A DNA stretch of 64,000 nucleotides, from the NCBI RefSeq assembly GCF_900141775.1, contig NZ_FSRI01000001.1, positions 838,251 to 902,250 of the forward strand, in the 5' to 3' direction. Both the position numbers and the translations under genes were made by a program. Shown piece after piece: positions 38,701 to 46,531 of this stretch. Origin of the DNA: Salinivibrio sp. ES.052. GTDB lineage: Bacteria; Pseudomonadota; Gammaproteobacteria; Enterobacterales; Vibrionaceae. Each line of letters opens with the position of its first letter. Positions within the stretch are counted from its first letter, which is position 1. Below the pieces are notes generated by a model. The model saw only the letters and a program-made list of their open reading frames with translations, was not told where the DNA came from and did no database searches.

Positions 38701-39211
38701 GCACCGTGCGTTGCGCTTTACGCTAGAACTCACGGGCGGGGAAAAGTATCACTCTGACTTTTTCCGAACCGGTAAGGAAGCCGAGCTTTGGTGGAATGAA
38801 ACACTTGTCAGTCAAGCCGCTGGACTACGTTACCCCGGTAAATATGCTAGCTGGAGCGGCGAACTGATCCGGCGCACTCCGTTTCGTCACAGCCAGCCCC
38901 AAGAAAGCTTTGTGCTGGCCTATAACGACGAGGACACGCTGGCTTGGCAGCAGTTAGATACCTCACGTTATCCCTACCAATACGCCGATCACTCATATCG
39001 CTTTAAACCCGTCGAGATATCGCTAGCAGCCGGTTGCCATTGGTGGTTTGACGTTGATCCTGAAGCGGTTTATCAGCACTTTGCTGACCAACTGGGATGG
39101 CCGGTTAAAAAAGCGAGCCGGAACTTAGGCGAAATACGTCTTGCGGCTGAGCAGGAAGGCCAAAACATCACTTGGTGTTGGCATCCACAACTGGGTGCTT
39201 ATCGGGAATAA
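35765..39211 (+). CDS. cas3: Cas2-Cas3 fusion nuclease-helicase, type I-F
   Basis: 1148-residue fusion characteristic of type I-F. Residues 1 to about 100 form the Cas2 domain (FISQCEKKALKKTRRVLDAF). An HD nuclease domain has its metal motif at FHDFGK (His123, Asp124) and a second His pair in VSHHRLP. The SF2 helicase has Walker A at STGCGKT (Lys445) and the DExD box at DEPD (595-598), with motif VI-like LAGRVQRHRQQ. The C-terminal domain follows. It degrades target DNA after Csy binding and also serves in adaptation with Cas1. All key motifs are intact. Confidence 0.97.
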   Translation: MMVTFISQCEKKALKKTRRVLDAFANRIGDNTWQTLITEDGLNTVRKMLSKTASRSTAVSCHWIRSRTHSQLVWIVGNRRKFNLEGNVPVNRTEQDLSHKEWEQGWQFNEVIVLATAMAGLFHDFGKANALFQQKLRGQTAHQGEPYRHEWVSLRLFEAFVKGKADQQWLDELSELTPETAVEHEAAILARLFTETDGYQPVFDDLSPFARIVAWLIVSHHRLPVNYDADKAPVELSQIDQWLRRCFGSHWNAPNALNLGKYDPQALADNWRFPDGTPFLSQPWQQKARQLAQRARQYPWHSHGKINWLSQRFVSHMARLSLMLADHYYSSLPLEKSKPKWRDRHYAPIANTDQSQGKRKNAPPKQQLDEHNIGVAINARRFAENLPSLKWTMPAIAQHRRFSQGAEQEKYRWQDIAYRKTKTIATQSETQGFFGINMASTGCGKTIANARIMYALSDPWQGCRFSVALGLRTLTLQTGDAYRDLLKLGDDELGVLVGSQAIQRLHEAQNTSHQSSGGSESTEDFLEQLFISYEGQIYDGRLKHWLSSQPKLEKLVSAPVLVSTIDHLMPATESLRGGHQIAPMLRLLSTDLVLDEPDDFGLEDLPALCRLVNWAGMLGSRVLLSSATLPPSLVKSLFDAYRAGRAQFNHAQFGDNASTCEADDAPVICGWFDEFTSEIQTVTSKSDYVTYHREFVAKRVKRLEGAQKVLRKGKTLDTSAITSLAVPPTPSEPNLDFGPLAQLIHTHIHQLHHAHHQTHASGKTVSVGVVRMANINPMVALTRTLVQISPEPDHALFICPYHSQFPLALRSYRESRLDAALNRHDEAAIFDQPEIRDAISNSDAKHLIFVVVGTAVVEVGRDHDYDWAIAEPSSMRALIQLAGRVQRHRQQAPTSANIHVLAQNVRGLKGRYPAYCKPGFESASIPLEKGYKVTLDEGLTAISATPRIQEIPKLEKSAFIFDSSAKRAAKPVSHWGVQEHRALRFTLELTGGEKYHSDFFRTGKEAELWWNETLVSQAAGLRYPGKYASWSGELIRRTPFRHSQPQESFVLAYNDEDTLAWQQLDTSRYPYQYADHSYRFKPVEISLAAGCHWWFDVDPEAVYQHFADQLGWPVKKASRNLGEIRLAAEQEGQNITWCWHPQLGAYRE

Positions 39212-39313
39212 AAAGGGGGCAACGAGAGTTGCCCTCTGAAAGAAGCTGCCTATGCGGCAGTGTAACTATTTGATAACTATTATAATTTCTAAGCTATCGA
39301 TGCGATAGAGTTA
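39209..39313 (-). ncRNA. mini-CRISPR / crRNA-like RNA predicted to repress the csy operon
   Basis: On the minus strand, between cas2-3 and csy1, are two repeat relatives around a 19-nt spacer. Repeat 1 (39313-39286) keeps the 8-nt handle CTTAGAAA. Its stem is changed to CTATC/GATAG, so both changed pairs are compensated. The spacer is TTATAATAGTTATCAAATA (39285-39267). Repeat 2 (39266-39243) reads GTTACACTGCCGCATAGGCA then GCTT: one inserted base, hairpin intact, 3' end decayed. A terminator, GGGCAAC-TCTC-GTTGCCC plus T-run, ends it at about 39209. Cas6f could cut both hairpins and yield a short crRNA. The spacer matches the DNA upstream of csy1 (see 39376-39396). Resembles the cas-regulating (CreR-like) RNAs known from other type I and V-A systems. 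Confidence 0.75.
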
Positions 39314-39315
39314 GC

Positions 39316-39345
39316 AGTATAACGGACTTTTGTTCCCGAGCTCAA
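39316..39345 (-). promoter_or_regulatory. promoter of the mini-CRISPR RNA
   Basis: TTGAGC (39345-39340), 18 bases, TATACT (39321-39316) on the minus strand. The expected transcription start is 39309-39313, exactly at the first degenerate repeat. The -10 matches consensus at five of six positions and the -35 at four. Confidence 0.55.
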
Positions 39346-39375
39346 ATCTGACCTTGATCACCATTCATGGTTTTA

Positions 39376-39396
39376 ATTTTGATAACTAATATAAGG
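39376..39396 (-). promoter_or_regulatory. predicted Csy-complex target of the mini-CRISPR RNA, upstream of csy1
   Basis: Minus strand reads CC then TTATATTAGTTATCAAA (39394-39378). The mini-array spacer is identical over these 17 bases except at position 6. CC is the type I-F PAM, and position 6 is a flipped-out base that does not need to pair in type I complexes. Pairing stops after 17 bases, which should allow binding but not full Cas3 recruitment. On the plus strand this is the AT-rich putative csy promoter, with TATAAG at 39390-39395 as a candidate -10. Csy binding here would block csy transcription. Confidence 0.7.
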
Positions 39397-39464
39397 TTGT
39401 TGATGTGTTCTTCTTATGGCGGTAAGCTAGACACTGTTGTCTTGAAGGATAAAAGGAAGCGCTT

Positions 39465-40814
39465 ATGGAACACAGCCTATACGATGCGCTGCTGGCATAT
39501 ATTGAACAGCGCAAACAGGCGAAGCTTGAGCCTTTGCAAAAGGCGCGTGATAAGGCCTTAAAAGCCGCCGCCAGCCCAGAGCAAGAGGCGATCGCCAATG
39601 CCGATTATGCGGAAAAAGCTGCCCCGATCGAAGCGAAATTTGAGCCAGTTCACTGGGTCACAGACGCTGCGACGCGAGCCAAGCAAATCAGCCTCGCCAC
39701 GCATTGCCCAAAATTTGTTCACAGTGATGCTAGAGCGAGCAGCATGCTGGTGACTGAGATCGATAAGAGTGAATCTCACTACCTCACCAGCTATTCGCTG
39801 ACCGATAAAGCCATTGATGCAGTCGGCAATGCGGCTGCGTTGGATGTGGCGCGTTTTTTAAAAATCACTGTGGAAGGTGAGTCACTCATTTCTCAGTTAC
39901 AAGCCGGCCATATCAACGTGCTTAAGCCACTCACTGATGACGCCACCTTGTTAGAAGCGTGGCGTGCAGGCTTTTCACTGGCACTCGGCGATCAGGTGTT
40001 ATCGGCTCATAATTTGATTAAGCAAACCTACTTTCCGGTGAATGAAGGTGAGTACCACCTGCTGTGTCCGCTATATTCATCCAGCCTTGCGCACACGCTG
40101 TACACTAAGGTCCGTGCGACACGGTTTGGTGAAAAAATAAAAGCGATTCGTGAGGCAAAGAACAAACAGCATTATCACCCAGAGCGGTTAGAAGCCTTTC
40201 CGCGTACTGTTAAACAAACCTTTGGCGGCTCTAAACCGCAAAACGTGTCACAGCTTAATAGTGAGCGTCATGGCGAGGGTTTTTTACTCAATGCCGCCCC
40301 GCCAAGCTATCAGCAGCAGCCGGAGGATCCGAGCAAGCAAACCAGCATCTTTAATCGCCGTTTAGCCTACCAAGCCAGTCATTTGCTTCACGACTTTCGC
40401 GCCTTTCTGGCAAGCCTTACCGAACGGGATCGTAACTTTGCCACCCGTTATCGGCGTGATCATGACTTTATTCTGCCACTCACTGACTTGGTGTTTGACT
40501 ATGCCGCGCGGGTTCAGCAGCAAGTTCCAGCCGGTTGGAGTCAAGGCACTGATGATCAAGAATGCCGACTAAAACGTGAACATGCAATTTGGCTGGATGT
40601 GCACAACCCCGACGATCAATTTCAGCGAGAGCGTGACGCACAAGCGTGGCTGGAAACTGTCGCCTCTGATTTTGCCGCTTGGTTACTGCGCCAGCTTGAG
40701 GACAAACAACACTACCTGCTTGGTGATACGGAGTTCAATTACATCCGCAAAGTGTTCCTAACCCAACTCAAAGCGTTTGAGCGCGACACGCCTCAATTTG
40801 AGGAGAACCGATAA
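39465..40814 (+). CDS. csy1: Csy1 (Cas8f) large subunit of Csy complex
   Basis: 449 residues, first gene of the surveillance-complex operon. Csy1 binds the 5' handle of the crRNA and reads the CC PAM as a dimer with Csy2. Recognised by family-typical stretches VHWVTDAATRAKQISLATHC, then YFPVNEGEYHLLCPLYSSSL, then GGSKPQNVSQLNSERHGEGF, then FLLNAAPPSYQ. AAAAGGAAG precedes the ATG. Its stop overlaps the csy2 start by one base. The 253-bp gap upstream holds a separate promoter and the mini-CRISPR RNA. Confidence 0.96.
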   Translation: MEHSLYDALLAYIEQRKQAKLEPLQKARDKALKAAASPEQEAIANADYAEKAAPIEAKFEPVHWVTDAATRAKQISLATHCPKFVHSDARASSMLVTEIDKSESHYLTSYSLTDKAIDAVGNAAALDVARFLKITVEGESLISQLQAGHINVLKPLTDDATLLEAWRAGFSLALGDQVLSAHNLIKQTYFPVNEGEYHLLCPLYSSSLAHTLYTKVRATRFGEKIKAIREAKNKQHYHPERLEAFPRTVKQTFGGSKPQNVSQLNSERHGEGFLLNAAPPSYQQQPEDPSKQTSIFNRRLAYQASHLLHDFRAFLASLTERDRNFATRYRRDHDFILPLTDLVFDYAARVQQQVPAGWSQGTDDQECRLKREHAIWLDVHNPDDQFQRERDAQAWLETVASDFAAWLLRQLEDKQHYLLGDTEFNYIRKVFLTQLKAFERDTPQFEENR

Positions 40815-41806
40815 TGGCACAGTATTTATTGCTTAAGCACATTGAGGTGCAAAACGCGAATGCGGTCGCAGGGCTGACTTATGGTTTTCCGGCGATCACG
40901 CACTTTCTTGGCTTTGCCCATGCGCTATCACGTCAACTCTCTGATGCCTTGGGGTTGCGATTAGGTGGCGTGACCGTGGTTAGCCATAAAAACAATGTTC
41001 ATGTGCGGCAGCCCACAGGGTGGGGCGACTATGTTTTTGCCTTAACCCGCAATCCGGTCACCGCCAAAGGAGAAACAGCGCCGATCAATGAAGAAGGACG
41101 CATGAACATGCAAGTCTCTTTACTGGTTGAGGTTGAGGGACTGATTGCTGGTGATAAAGCCACGGCAGCACAGTTGATCGCGGAAGTGAAAGATTTAGCG
41201 CCTCAGCGACGGCTCGCGGGTGGGCAAATCTTAACCATTGGCGAGGTTGAACTGCTCGCAGATGCAAGTATGCAGAAAAAAGCGTTGCGCCGCCTCATGC
41301 CGGGCTTTGTCCTTTGCGACCGACATGATTATCTCGCCCAATATCATCAACAGCTATTGCAACATAATGCGCAAGCCAGCTTATTTGATGCGTGGTGTGA
41401 GTTTGCCATGTTGACGTACCACGCTGTCGCTGATGATGAACACGTACCTGACGACGAGAACCAACCCATTCCGGCGCAATGGCAACGCGTGCCCAAACCT
41501 AAGCCAGGATATTTGGTGCCGATCATGACGGGCTACCGCGCGATTTCCCCTTGTTATGCCGCAGGCGAGGTCGCCAATGTGCGCGATCCCGAGGTGCCGG
41601 TAAGTTTTGTGGAAGCGGCATACAGCGTAGGTGAGTGGCGCAGCGTCCACCGCCTTAAGGATATCGACGACGCATGCTGGCGTTATCACGGTGATTACCC
41701 TTGGTACCTTGCCCGTGTGGTGGCAGCAACACATGACGAACCCATTGAACCAGACGTTGTTCCCACAACGGATGATAACACTGACTTTGACCCTGACTTT
41801 TTGTAA
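40814..41806 (+). CDS. csy2: Csy2 (Cas5f) subunit
   Basis: 330 residues. Partner of Csy1 at the crRNA 5' end and in PAM reading. Typical I-F stretches are LKHIEVQNANAVAGLTYGFP, then AITHFLGFAHALSRQL, then RRLAGGQILTIGE, then RLMPGFVLCDRHDYL. Translationally coupled to csy1 (TAATG overlap) and followed by csy3 after 16 bases with an AAGGAG site. Confidence 0.96.
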   Translation: MAQYLLLKHIEVQNANAVAGLTYGFPAITHFLGFAHALSRQLSDALGLRLGGVTVVSHKNNVHVRQPTGWGDYVFALTRNPVTAKGETAPINEEGRMNMQVSLLVEVEGLIAGDKATAAQLIAEVKDLAPQRRLAGGQILTIGEVELLADASMQKKALRRLMPGFVLCDRHDYLAQYHQQLLQHNAQASLFDAWCEFAMLTYHAVADDEHVPDDENQPIPAQWQRVPKPKPGYLVPIMTGYRAISPCYAAGEVANVRDPEVPVSFVEAAYSVGEWRSVHRLKDIDDACWRYHGDYPWYLARVVAATHDEPIEPDVVPTTDDNTDFDPDFL

Positions 41807-41822
41807 TTAAGGAGATTTCATC

Positions 41823-42806
41823 ATGGCTGATAAAAAACTGACTACCCCTTCCGTGCTTGCCTTTGAAGCGAAACTGGTACCTTCCGATGCGCTAATGTAT
41901 GCCGGCAATTGGGAAAAAGGCGATTGGCAATCCATTCAAGTGGGAGAGAAATCGGTGCGAGGCACGATTTCGAACCGCTTAAAAGCGGCCACCGCCAATG
42001 ATCCCGCCAAGCTAGATGCGGAAGTATCTAAAGCGAACCTACAAACGGTCGATATTGCAGCGCTACCGCATGATGCCGATACGCTCAAAGTGGCTTTCTC
42101 ACTGCGTGTGCTCAGCGGGCTGCATGTGCCGTCAACCTGTAACAATCCAGACTATCAGCAAGCGCTGGCCGATAAAGTGCGTGACTATCAATCAGAAACC
42201 GGTTTTAAAGAGCTGGCGCAACGTTACGCGCACAACATTGCCAATGGGCGTTTTTTGTGGCGCAACCGTGTCGGTGCCGAGCAAGTTAAGGTGGTGGTCA
42301 CCGCAGGCGAGAAGCAATTTAGCTTTGATAGCTACGAATTTAGCTTGCATGATTTTGATGCGCACCCAGATATCACTGCGCTAGCAGAGGTGATCCAATA
42401 TGGCCTGACAGAAGCGCATGCACTTATTCATGTTGAAGCCTACTGCCAACTGGGCGAAGGGCAAGCGGTCTACCCCTCTCAAGAGCTGGTAATGGGTGGC
42501 GGTAAAGGCGATAAAAGCAAGTTCTTGTATCAATTAGATGGCCAAGCCGCGATGCACTCACAAAAAATCGGCAACGCGCTGCGCACCATTGACACCTGGC
42601 ATCCTGCCTATGATGAAGTGGGCGCAATTGCCATTGAACCTTATGGCTCAGTAACTAACCGCGGAGCGGCGTATCGTCAGCCAAAAGAAAAGAACGACTT
42701 TTACAACTTGCTCGATGGATGGATGTTAAAAGACAAAACCCCAACGCTCGAGCAGCAGCATTACATTATGGCGATGCTGATCCGCGGCGGCGTGTTTGGC
42801 GCGTAA
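41823..42806 (+). CDS. csy3: Csy3 (Cas7f) backbone subunit
   Basis: 327 residues. Six copies normally coat a 32-nt spacer, forming the backbone that flips every sixth base. Family-typical stretches are [20 protein letters not shown], then [18 protein letters not shown], then [19 protein letters not shown]. Between csy2 and cas6f with short gaps (16 and 9 bases) and good ribosome sites, so one operon. Confidence 0.97.
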   Translation: MADKKLTTPSVLAFEAKLVPSDALMYAGNWEKGDWQSIQVGEKSVRGTISNRLKAATANDPAKLDAEVSKANLQTVDIAALPHDADTLKVAFSLRVLSGLHVPSTCNNPDYQQALADKVRDYQSETGFKELAQRYAHNIANGRFLWRNRVGAEQVKVVVTAGEKQFSFDSYEFSLHDFDAHPDITALAEVIQYGLTEAHALIHVEAYCQLGEGQAVYPSQELVMGGGKGDKSKFLYQLDGQAAMHSQKIGNALRTIDTWHPAYDEVGAIAIEPYGSVTNRGAAYRQPKEKNDFYNLLDGWMLKDKTPTLEQQHYIMAMLIRGGVFGA

Positions 42807-42815
42807 GGAGGCACA

Positions 42816-43463
42816 ATGCAGTATTACATTGATATCACCTTGTTGCCCGACACCGATATTTCGGCAGATTTTCTCTGGCACAAGGTGTTTCAGCAAGTGC
42901 ACATTGCCTTAGCGGAAAACAAAATCGGACCGAATCAATCGGCCATTGCGGTGGGGTTTCCGGATTACCGCCAAGGTGATTTTCCACTCGGCCATCGGTT
43001 GCGCCTGTTTGCGCAAACTGAGGCGGCATTTGAGCAGCTTAATATTCAGCGCTGGCTGTCATGCCTGACCGATTACGTGCATATCAAAGCCGTTAAGCCG
43101 GTGCCAGACGGGGTGAAAGGCTATGCCTACTTTAAACGCTGGAACTACAAATCGCCGCAGCGACTGTATAAAAACCTCGATCGGCGTGCGGCCGCGATTG
43201 CCAGCAAAAATGGTTACGATGAGGAGGAAGTAAAGCGTCGTTTGTTGGAAAACATTAAAACGGACGACAAACGCTGGTCACTGCCTTTTATTCAAGTGAC
43301 CAGCCTGTCGAGCCAAAAACGAGCGGGGCAGCCAAATACCGAGTTCGCCCTGTATATCGAGCGGGAACTCACCAAACAGCCGGCCAATAATGGCCAACCA
43401 TTCACCTGTTATGGGTTAAGCAGACGAGAGCCCGACCAGCAAAGTGCGGTGCCGTGTTTTTGA
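42816..43463 (+). CDS. cas6f: Cas6f (Csy4) crRNA-processing ribonuclease
   Basis: 215 residues. Cuts the repeat RNA 3' of its hairpin and stays bound. The catalytic His is visible as His29 (FQQVHIALAEN), the same position as in Pseudomonas Csy4. A conserved arginine-rich helix follows later (AAAIASKNGYDEEEVKRRL). GGAGG-type site before the ATG. Last gene of the csy operon, closed by a terminator that merges into the leader of array 2. Confidence 0.96.
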   Translation: MQYYIDITLLPDTDISADFLWHKVFQQVHIALAENKIGPNQSAIAVGFPDYRQGDFPLGHRLRLFAQTEAAFEQLNIQRWLSCLTDYVHIKAVKPVPDGVKGYAYFKRWNYKSPQRLYKNLDRRAAAIASKNGYDEEEVKRRLLENIKTDDKRWSLPFIQVTSLSSQKRAGQPNTEFALYIERELTKQPANNGQPFTCYGLSRREPDQQSAVPCF

Positions 43464-43480
43464 GGGGGAAACCCCTCTTT
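43462..43480 (+). terminator. terminator of csy operon
   Basis: GAGGGG-GAAA-CCCCTC hairpin with a TTT run, starting on the last codons of cas6f. Confidence 0.65.
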
Positions 43481-43613
43481 ACCCCTTCTTTTTTGGCTCT
43501 TAAAAAATAAACAGAAAATACAGTCAGTTACAGCAGGTGCTTTTTAACAAGGGTAAAAGACGATTTTTATCCTAACAGCCTGTTGTCACTGACGATTGTT
43601 ACGTTATTCTATA
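43481..43613 (+). promoter_or_regulatory. leader of CRISPR array 2
   Basis: Same leader as array 1: CTTTTTAACAAGGGTAAAAG, then ATTTTTATCCTAACAGCC, then GATTGTTACGTTATTCTAT just before the first repeat. Differences from leader 1 in the last 75 bases are few single bases. Confidence 0.85.
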
Positions 43614-45621
43614 GTTCACTGCCGCACAGGCAGCTTAGAAATTAACGCTTTTTGTTTGGACAAACAGCAACTCGTTCACTGCCGCACAGGCAGCTTAGAA
43701 ATGCTGCCGCACCTGCCAGTGAACCGCCTAAATGTTCACTGCCGCACAGGCAGCTTAGAAACTAAACAGCGTGAGCTCATGGAGCAATCACAGGTTCACT
43801 GCCGCACAGGCAGCTTAGAAAGTATTACCAAGGCCGCTTTGTTCGGCGATGAAGTTCACTGCCGCACAGGCAGCTTAGAAATGTTTGGCAGAGTTGGATC
43901 CCATGTGATCGGTGTTCACTGCCGCACAGGCAGCTTAGAAATTGGCGCGCGCTGCTTTGGCCGCTTGGTACACGTTCACTGCCGCACAGGCAGCTTAGAA
44001 AACTTTTTGTGCGTTGCCATCGCGGACGCCAGTGTTCACTGCCGCACAGGCAGCTTAGAAAATTCCGCAGTTGTTCTGTTATGCCACTGATACGTTCACT
44101 GCCGCACAGGCAGCTTAGAAAAACGAAGCCTTGGTTATCCCGCCTACTTACAAGTTCACTGCCGCACAGGCAGCTTAGAAAACTATGACCACTATCGGTA
44201 TTGCGGCGGTTGTGTTCACTGCCGCACAGGCAGCTTAGAAAATGATTTCCGCCCCTGTTTCGCCCTCTGTTTCGTTCACTGCCGCACAGGCAGCTTAGAA
44301 ATACGGTATGCATAGGGCCAGACAGTGCCAATGGTTCACTGCCGCACAGGCAGCTTAGAAATAACATCTTTGCCAACGACCAAACCAACACCAGTTCACT
44401 GCCGCACAGGCAGCTTAGAAAATCAAGAGAGTTAACTCGGTCAAGCATTGCGCGTTCACTGCCGCACAGGCAGCTTAGAAAATGAACATGGAAAGAATGG
44501 ATGAAAGCAGGATGTTCACTGCCGCACAGGCAGCTTAGAAAAAATAATTGCGACGTGGCACGCCGGAAAATTGGTTCACTGCCGCACAGGCAGCTTAGAA
44601 AAGCCTCACAGCCCCGCCATGCGGGGCTTTTTTGTTCACTGCCGCACAGGCAGCTTAGAAATCCAGTGCGCAGTGATAGTGCGCGACTCCCAGGTTCACT
44701 GCCGCACAGGCAGCTTAGAAAGCCGCCACATCCCACGGTGTCGCTTTTTCAAAGTTCACTGCCGCACAGGCAGCTTAGAAATGTGAGCTTTGCGCCGCAA
44801 ATCCACATTGCGTGTTCACTGCCGCACAGGCAGCTTAGAAATTAAAACCAAGGCTTGCAATTTCGTCTGACATGTTCACTGCCGCACAGGCAGCTTAGAA
44901 ATGCATCAAATGTTGATTTTGGCGGCGCGTTCCGTTCACTGCCGCACAGGCAGCTTAGAAATAAATAAGCCAGAATAAAAACTAACCAAAATAGTTCACT
45001 GCCGCACAGGCAGCTTAGAAAGCGCAAGAAAAGCGGCAACCACATGCTGGTCCGTTCACTGCCGCACAGGCAGCTTAGAAAGTGATCAGCGCCGCGTTCC
45101 AAGCAATCTGTGCGTTCACTGCCGCACAGGCAGCTTAGAAAGTAGCGTTTGGCGTCGCGTTTGCGATGCGGGGGTTCACTGCCGCACAGGCAGCTTAGAA
45201 AATAGTGAATAGGCACTTGATATGTAATTGGTGGTTCACTGCCGCACAGGCAGCTTAGAAATTGCTCGGATGTGTCGGTTGCTGAACTTTGGCGTTCACT
45301 GCCGCACAGGCAGCTTAGAAATGATTCTTGAAGTAGTTAAACGTGCCGAACTGGTTCACTGCCGCACAGGCAGCTTAGAAAGCACTCAAGGCAATATTTC
45401 TCGCTGTGCGCGTGTTCACTGCCGCACAGGCAGCTTAGAAAGCGTCACCGGAACGCGCGCCGGAACGCTTTACGTTCACTGCCGCACAGGCAGCTTAGAA
45501 AAACCAACGGCATCGGTAATACGCACGATGTTAGTTCACTGCCGCACAGGCAGCTTAGAAAGCACCAACACGGGTCGCTTTATCTCGCATGTTGTTCACT
45601 GCCGCACAGGCAGCTTAGGTG
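43614..45621 (+). CRISPR. CRISPR array 2, type I-F, 34 repeats
   Basis: Thirty-four repeats at exact 60-base steps with 33 spacers of 32 bases. Repeat type GCACA in the loop throughout. The last repeat, at 45594, ends CTTAGGTG, the decayed leader-distal end. One spacer (45382-45413) encodes a GNISR-containing helix-turn-helix segment. Another (44602-44633) contains a palindromic GC hairpin with a T-run, like a phage terminator. Confidence 0.99.
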
Positions 45622-45667
45622 ACACAAGCTCGGTACGGTGTTGGATATATAAAAACTGTCAACGGGC
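45620..45667 (+). repeat. trailer of array 2, homologous to trailer of array 3
   Basis: Ordered blocks TGACACAAGC (45620), TGTTGGA (45639) and CAACGGGC (45660) recur after array 3 at 48420, 48440 and 48460 with nearly the same spacing. Array 1 has no such trailer. Confidence 0.65.
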
Positions 45668-45761
45668 ACCTGTCACTGTTGGCGCTTATATCAACCGATG
45701 TAAATGCACCATACTAGTCTTGATGTTGTGACTTATTAAACAATGAATATGTTGTATATAG

Positions 45762-45774
45762 GTTGTAGTACAAC
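45762..45774 (+). promoter_or_regulatory. palindromic operator upstream of hipB
   Basis: GTTGTA-G-TACAAC inverted repeat with further GTTGT half-sites at 45725 and 45751, 22 bases before the hipB start. Expected binding site for HipB autorepression. Confidence 0.55.
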
Positions 45775-45796
45775 ATTAAAGTTGTTTGAGGGTGTG

Positions 45797-46105
45797 ATGG
45801 TGTCACTAAAAAATATCGCGCGTGCATTGCAAGCGCGTCGCAAGTCACTTGGACTAGAGCAGTCTGACATGTACATGCGTATTGGCATGAAACAACAGCA
45901 GTACCAGCGAGTAGAGGCGGGGAGTGATGTCCGGCTATCGACTTTGCTGCGTGTGCTCGAAGGGCTCGACCTGACATTAACGCTTACGCCCAAAACGTCT
46001 CAGACGGTCGATGAGCAGGTAAACCTCGATCGTTATAAAGATGATGATAACGACGATCTCGACTTTTGGTTAGGGACGGAGCACAGCGATGACCAAAACC
46101 AGTGA
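45797..46105 (+). CDS. hipB: HipB-like XRE antitoxin/regulator
   Basis: 102 residues. A helix-turn-helix covers about 12-65: SLKNIARALQARRKSLGLEQ, then SDMYMRIGMKQQQYQRVEAG, then DVRLSTLLRVLEGLDLTLTL. This is the HipB layout, followed by an acidic tail. The ATG at 45797 is chosen because GAGGG lies five bases before it; an upstream ATG lies inside the operator. Overlaps the hipA fragment by 17 bases. With the toxin truncated it may survive as an orphan DNA-binding protein. Confidence 0.75.
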   Translation: MVSLKNIARALQARRKSLGLEQSDMYMRIGMKQQQYQRVEAGSDVRLSTLLRVLEGLDLTLTLTPKTSQTVDEQVNLDRYKDDDNDDLDFWLGTEHSDDQNQ

Positions 46106-46385
46106 AAAGGTTGAGGGACTAAACATTCAACTGCATGGCGTTGACGTAGCGATTGTCACCCACTATGCGGGTGGGAAGAATATTCTCACGTTCAACCCAG
46201 CGTTTATCGCCACCTCTCAGCATGAGCGTTTAACCTTTTCGTTGAGGCAACGTCGCGATCCGCAATACTTACGCACACCACAAATTCGCACGGACAAACT
46301 GCCGCCAGTGCTCTCCAACTTGCTCCCTGAAGGCGGATTAAGAGATGTCGTGTCAAAGGCGTTATCCAGCCAAACCGGGCGCTAA
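46089..46385 (+). pseudogene. truncated hipA (N-terminal domain only)
   Basis: 98 residues matching only the N-terminal subdomain of HipA kinase: GLNIQLHGVDVAIVTHYAGG, then LTFSLRQRRDPQYLRTPQ, then LPPVLSNLLPEGGLRDVVSK. Full HipA is about 430 residues; the kinase core is missing. The stop is followed at once by the leader of array 3. No kinase part is found elsewhere in the window. Alternative: a HipS-like protein from a three-gene HipBST system, since HipS is also about 100 residues, but no HipT follows. Confidence 0.7.
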
Positions 46386-46399
46386 ATCGGCGCCTTCTT

Positions 46400-46531
46400 A
46401 CCCTTATTTTTTGGCTGTTTAAAAATAAACAATAAATACAGCTAGTTACGGAATCCCCTTTTTAACAAGGGTAAAAGGCCATTTTTATCCTAACAGCCTG
46501 TTGTCACTGACGATTATTAAGTTATTCTATT
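46400..46531 (+). promoter_or_regulatory. leader of CRISPR array 3
   Basis: Third copy of the leader: CTTTTTAACAAGGGTAAAAG, then ATTTTTATCCTAACAGCC, then GATTATTAAGTTATTCTAT. More divergent than the other two near the repeat (TATTAAG instead of TGTTACG). Confidence 0.85.

Noticed and set aside
39212-39237. Terminator for cas2-3 on the plus strand
   Set aside because: The hairpin has no T-run on the plus strand; the five-T run is on the minus strand, where it fits the mini-CRISPR RNA.
39243-39313. Mini-array as a decayed ordinary CRISPR array
   Set aside because: Compensated stems, a promoter at the right distance, a terminator, and a PAM-flanked target next door are not expected of random decay. 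Kept as a lower-probability alternative.
46089-46385. A complete HipBST module
   Set aside because: A 98-residue HipS would fit, but no HipT kinase gene follows in the next 17 kb.
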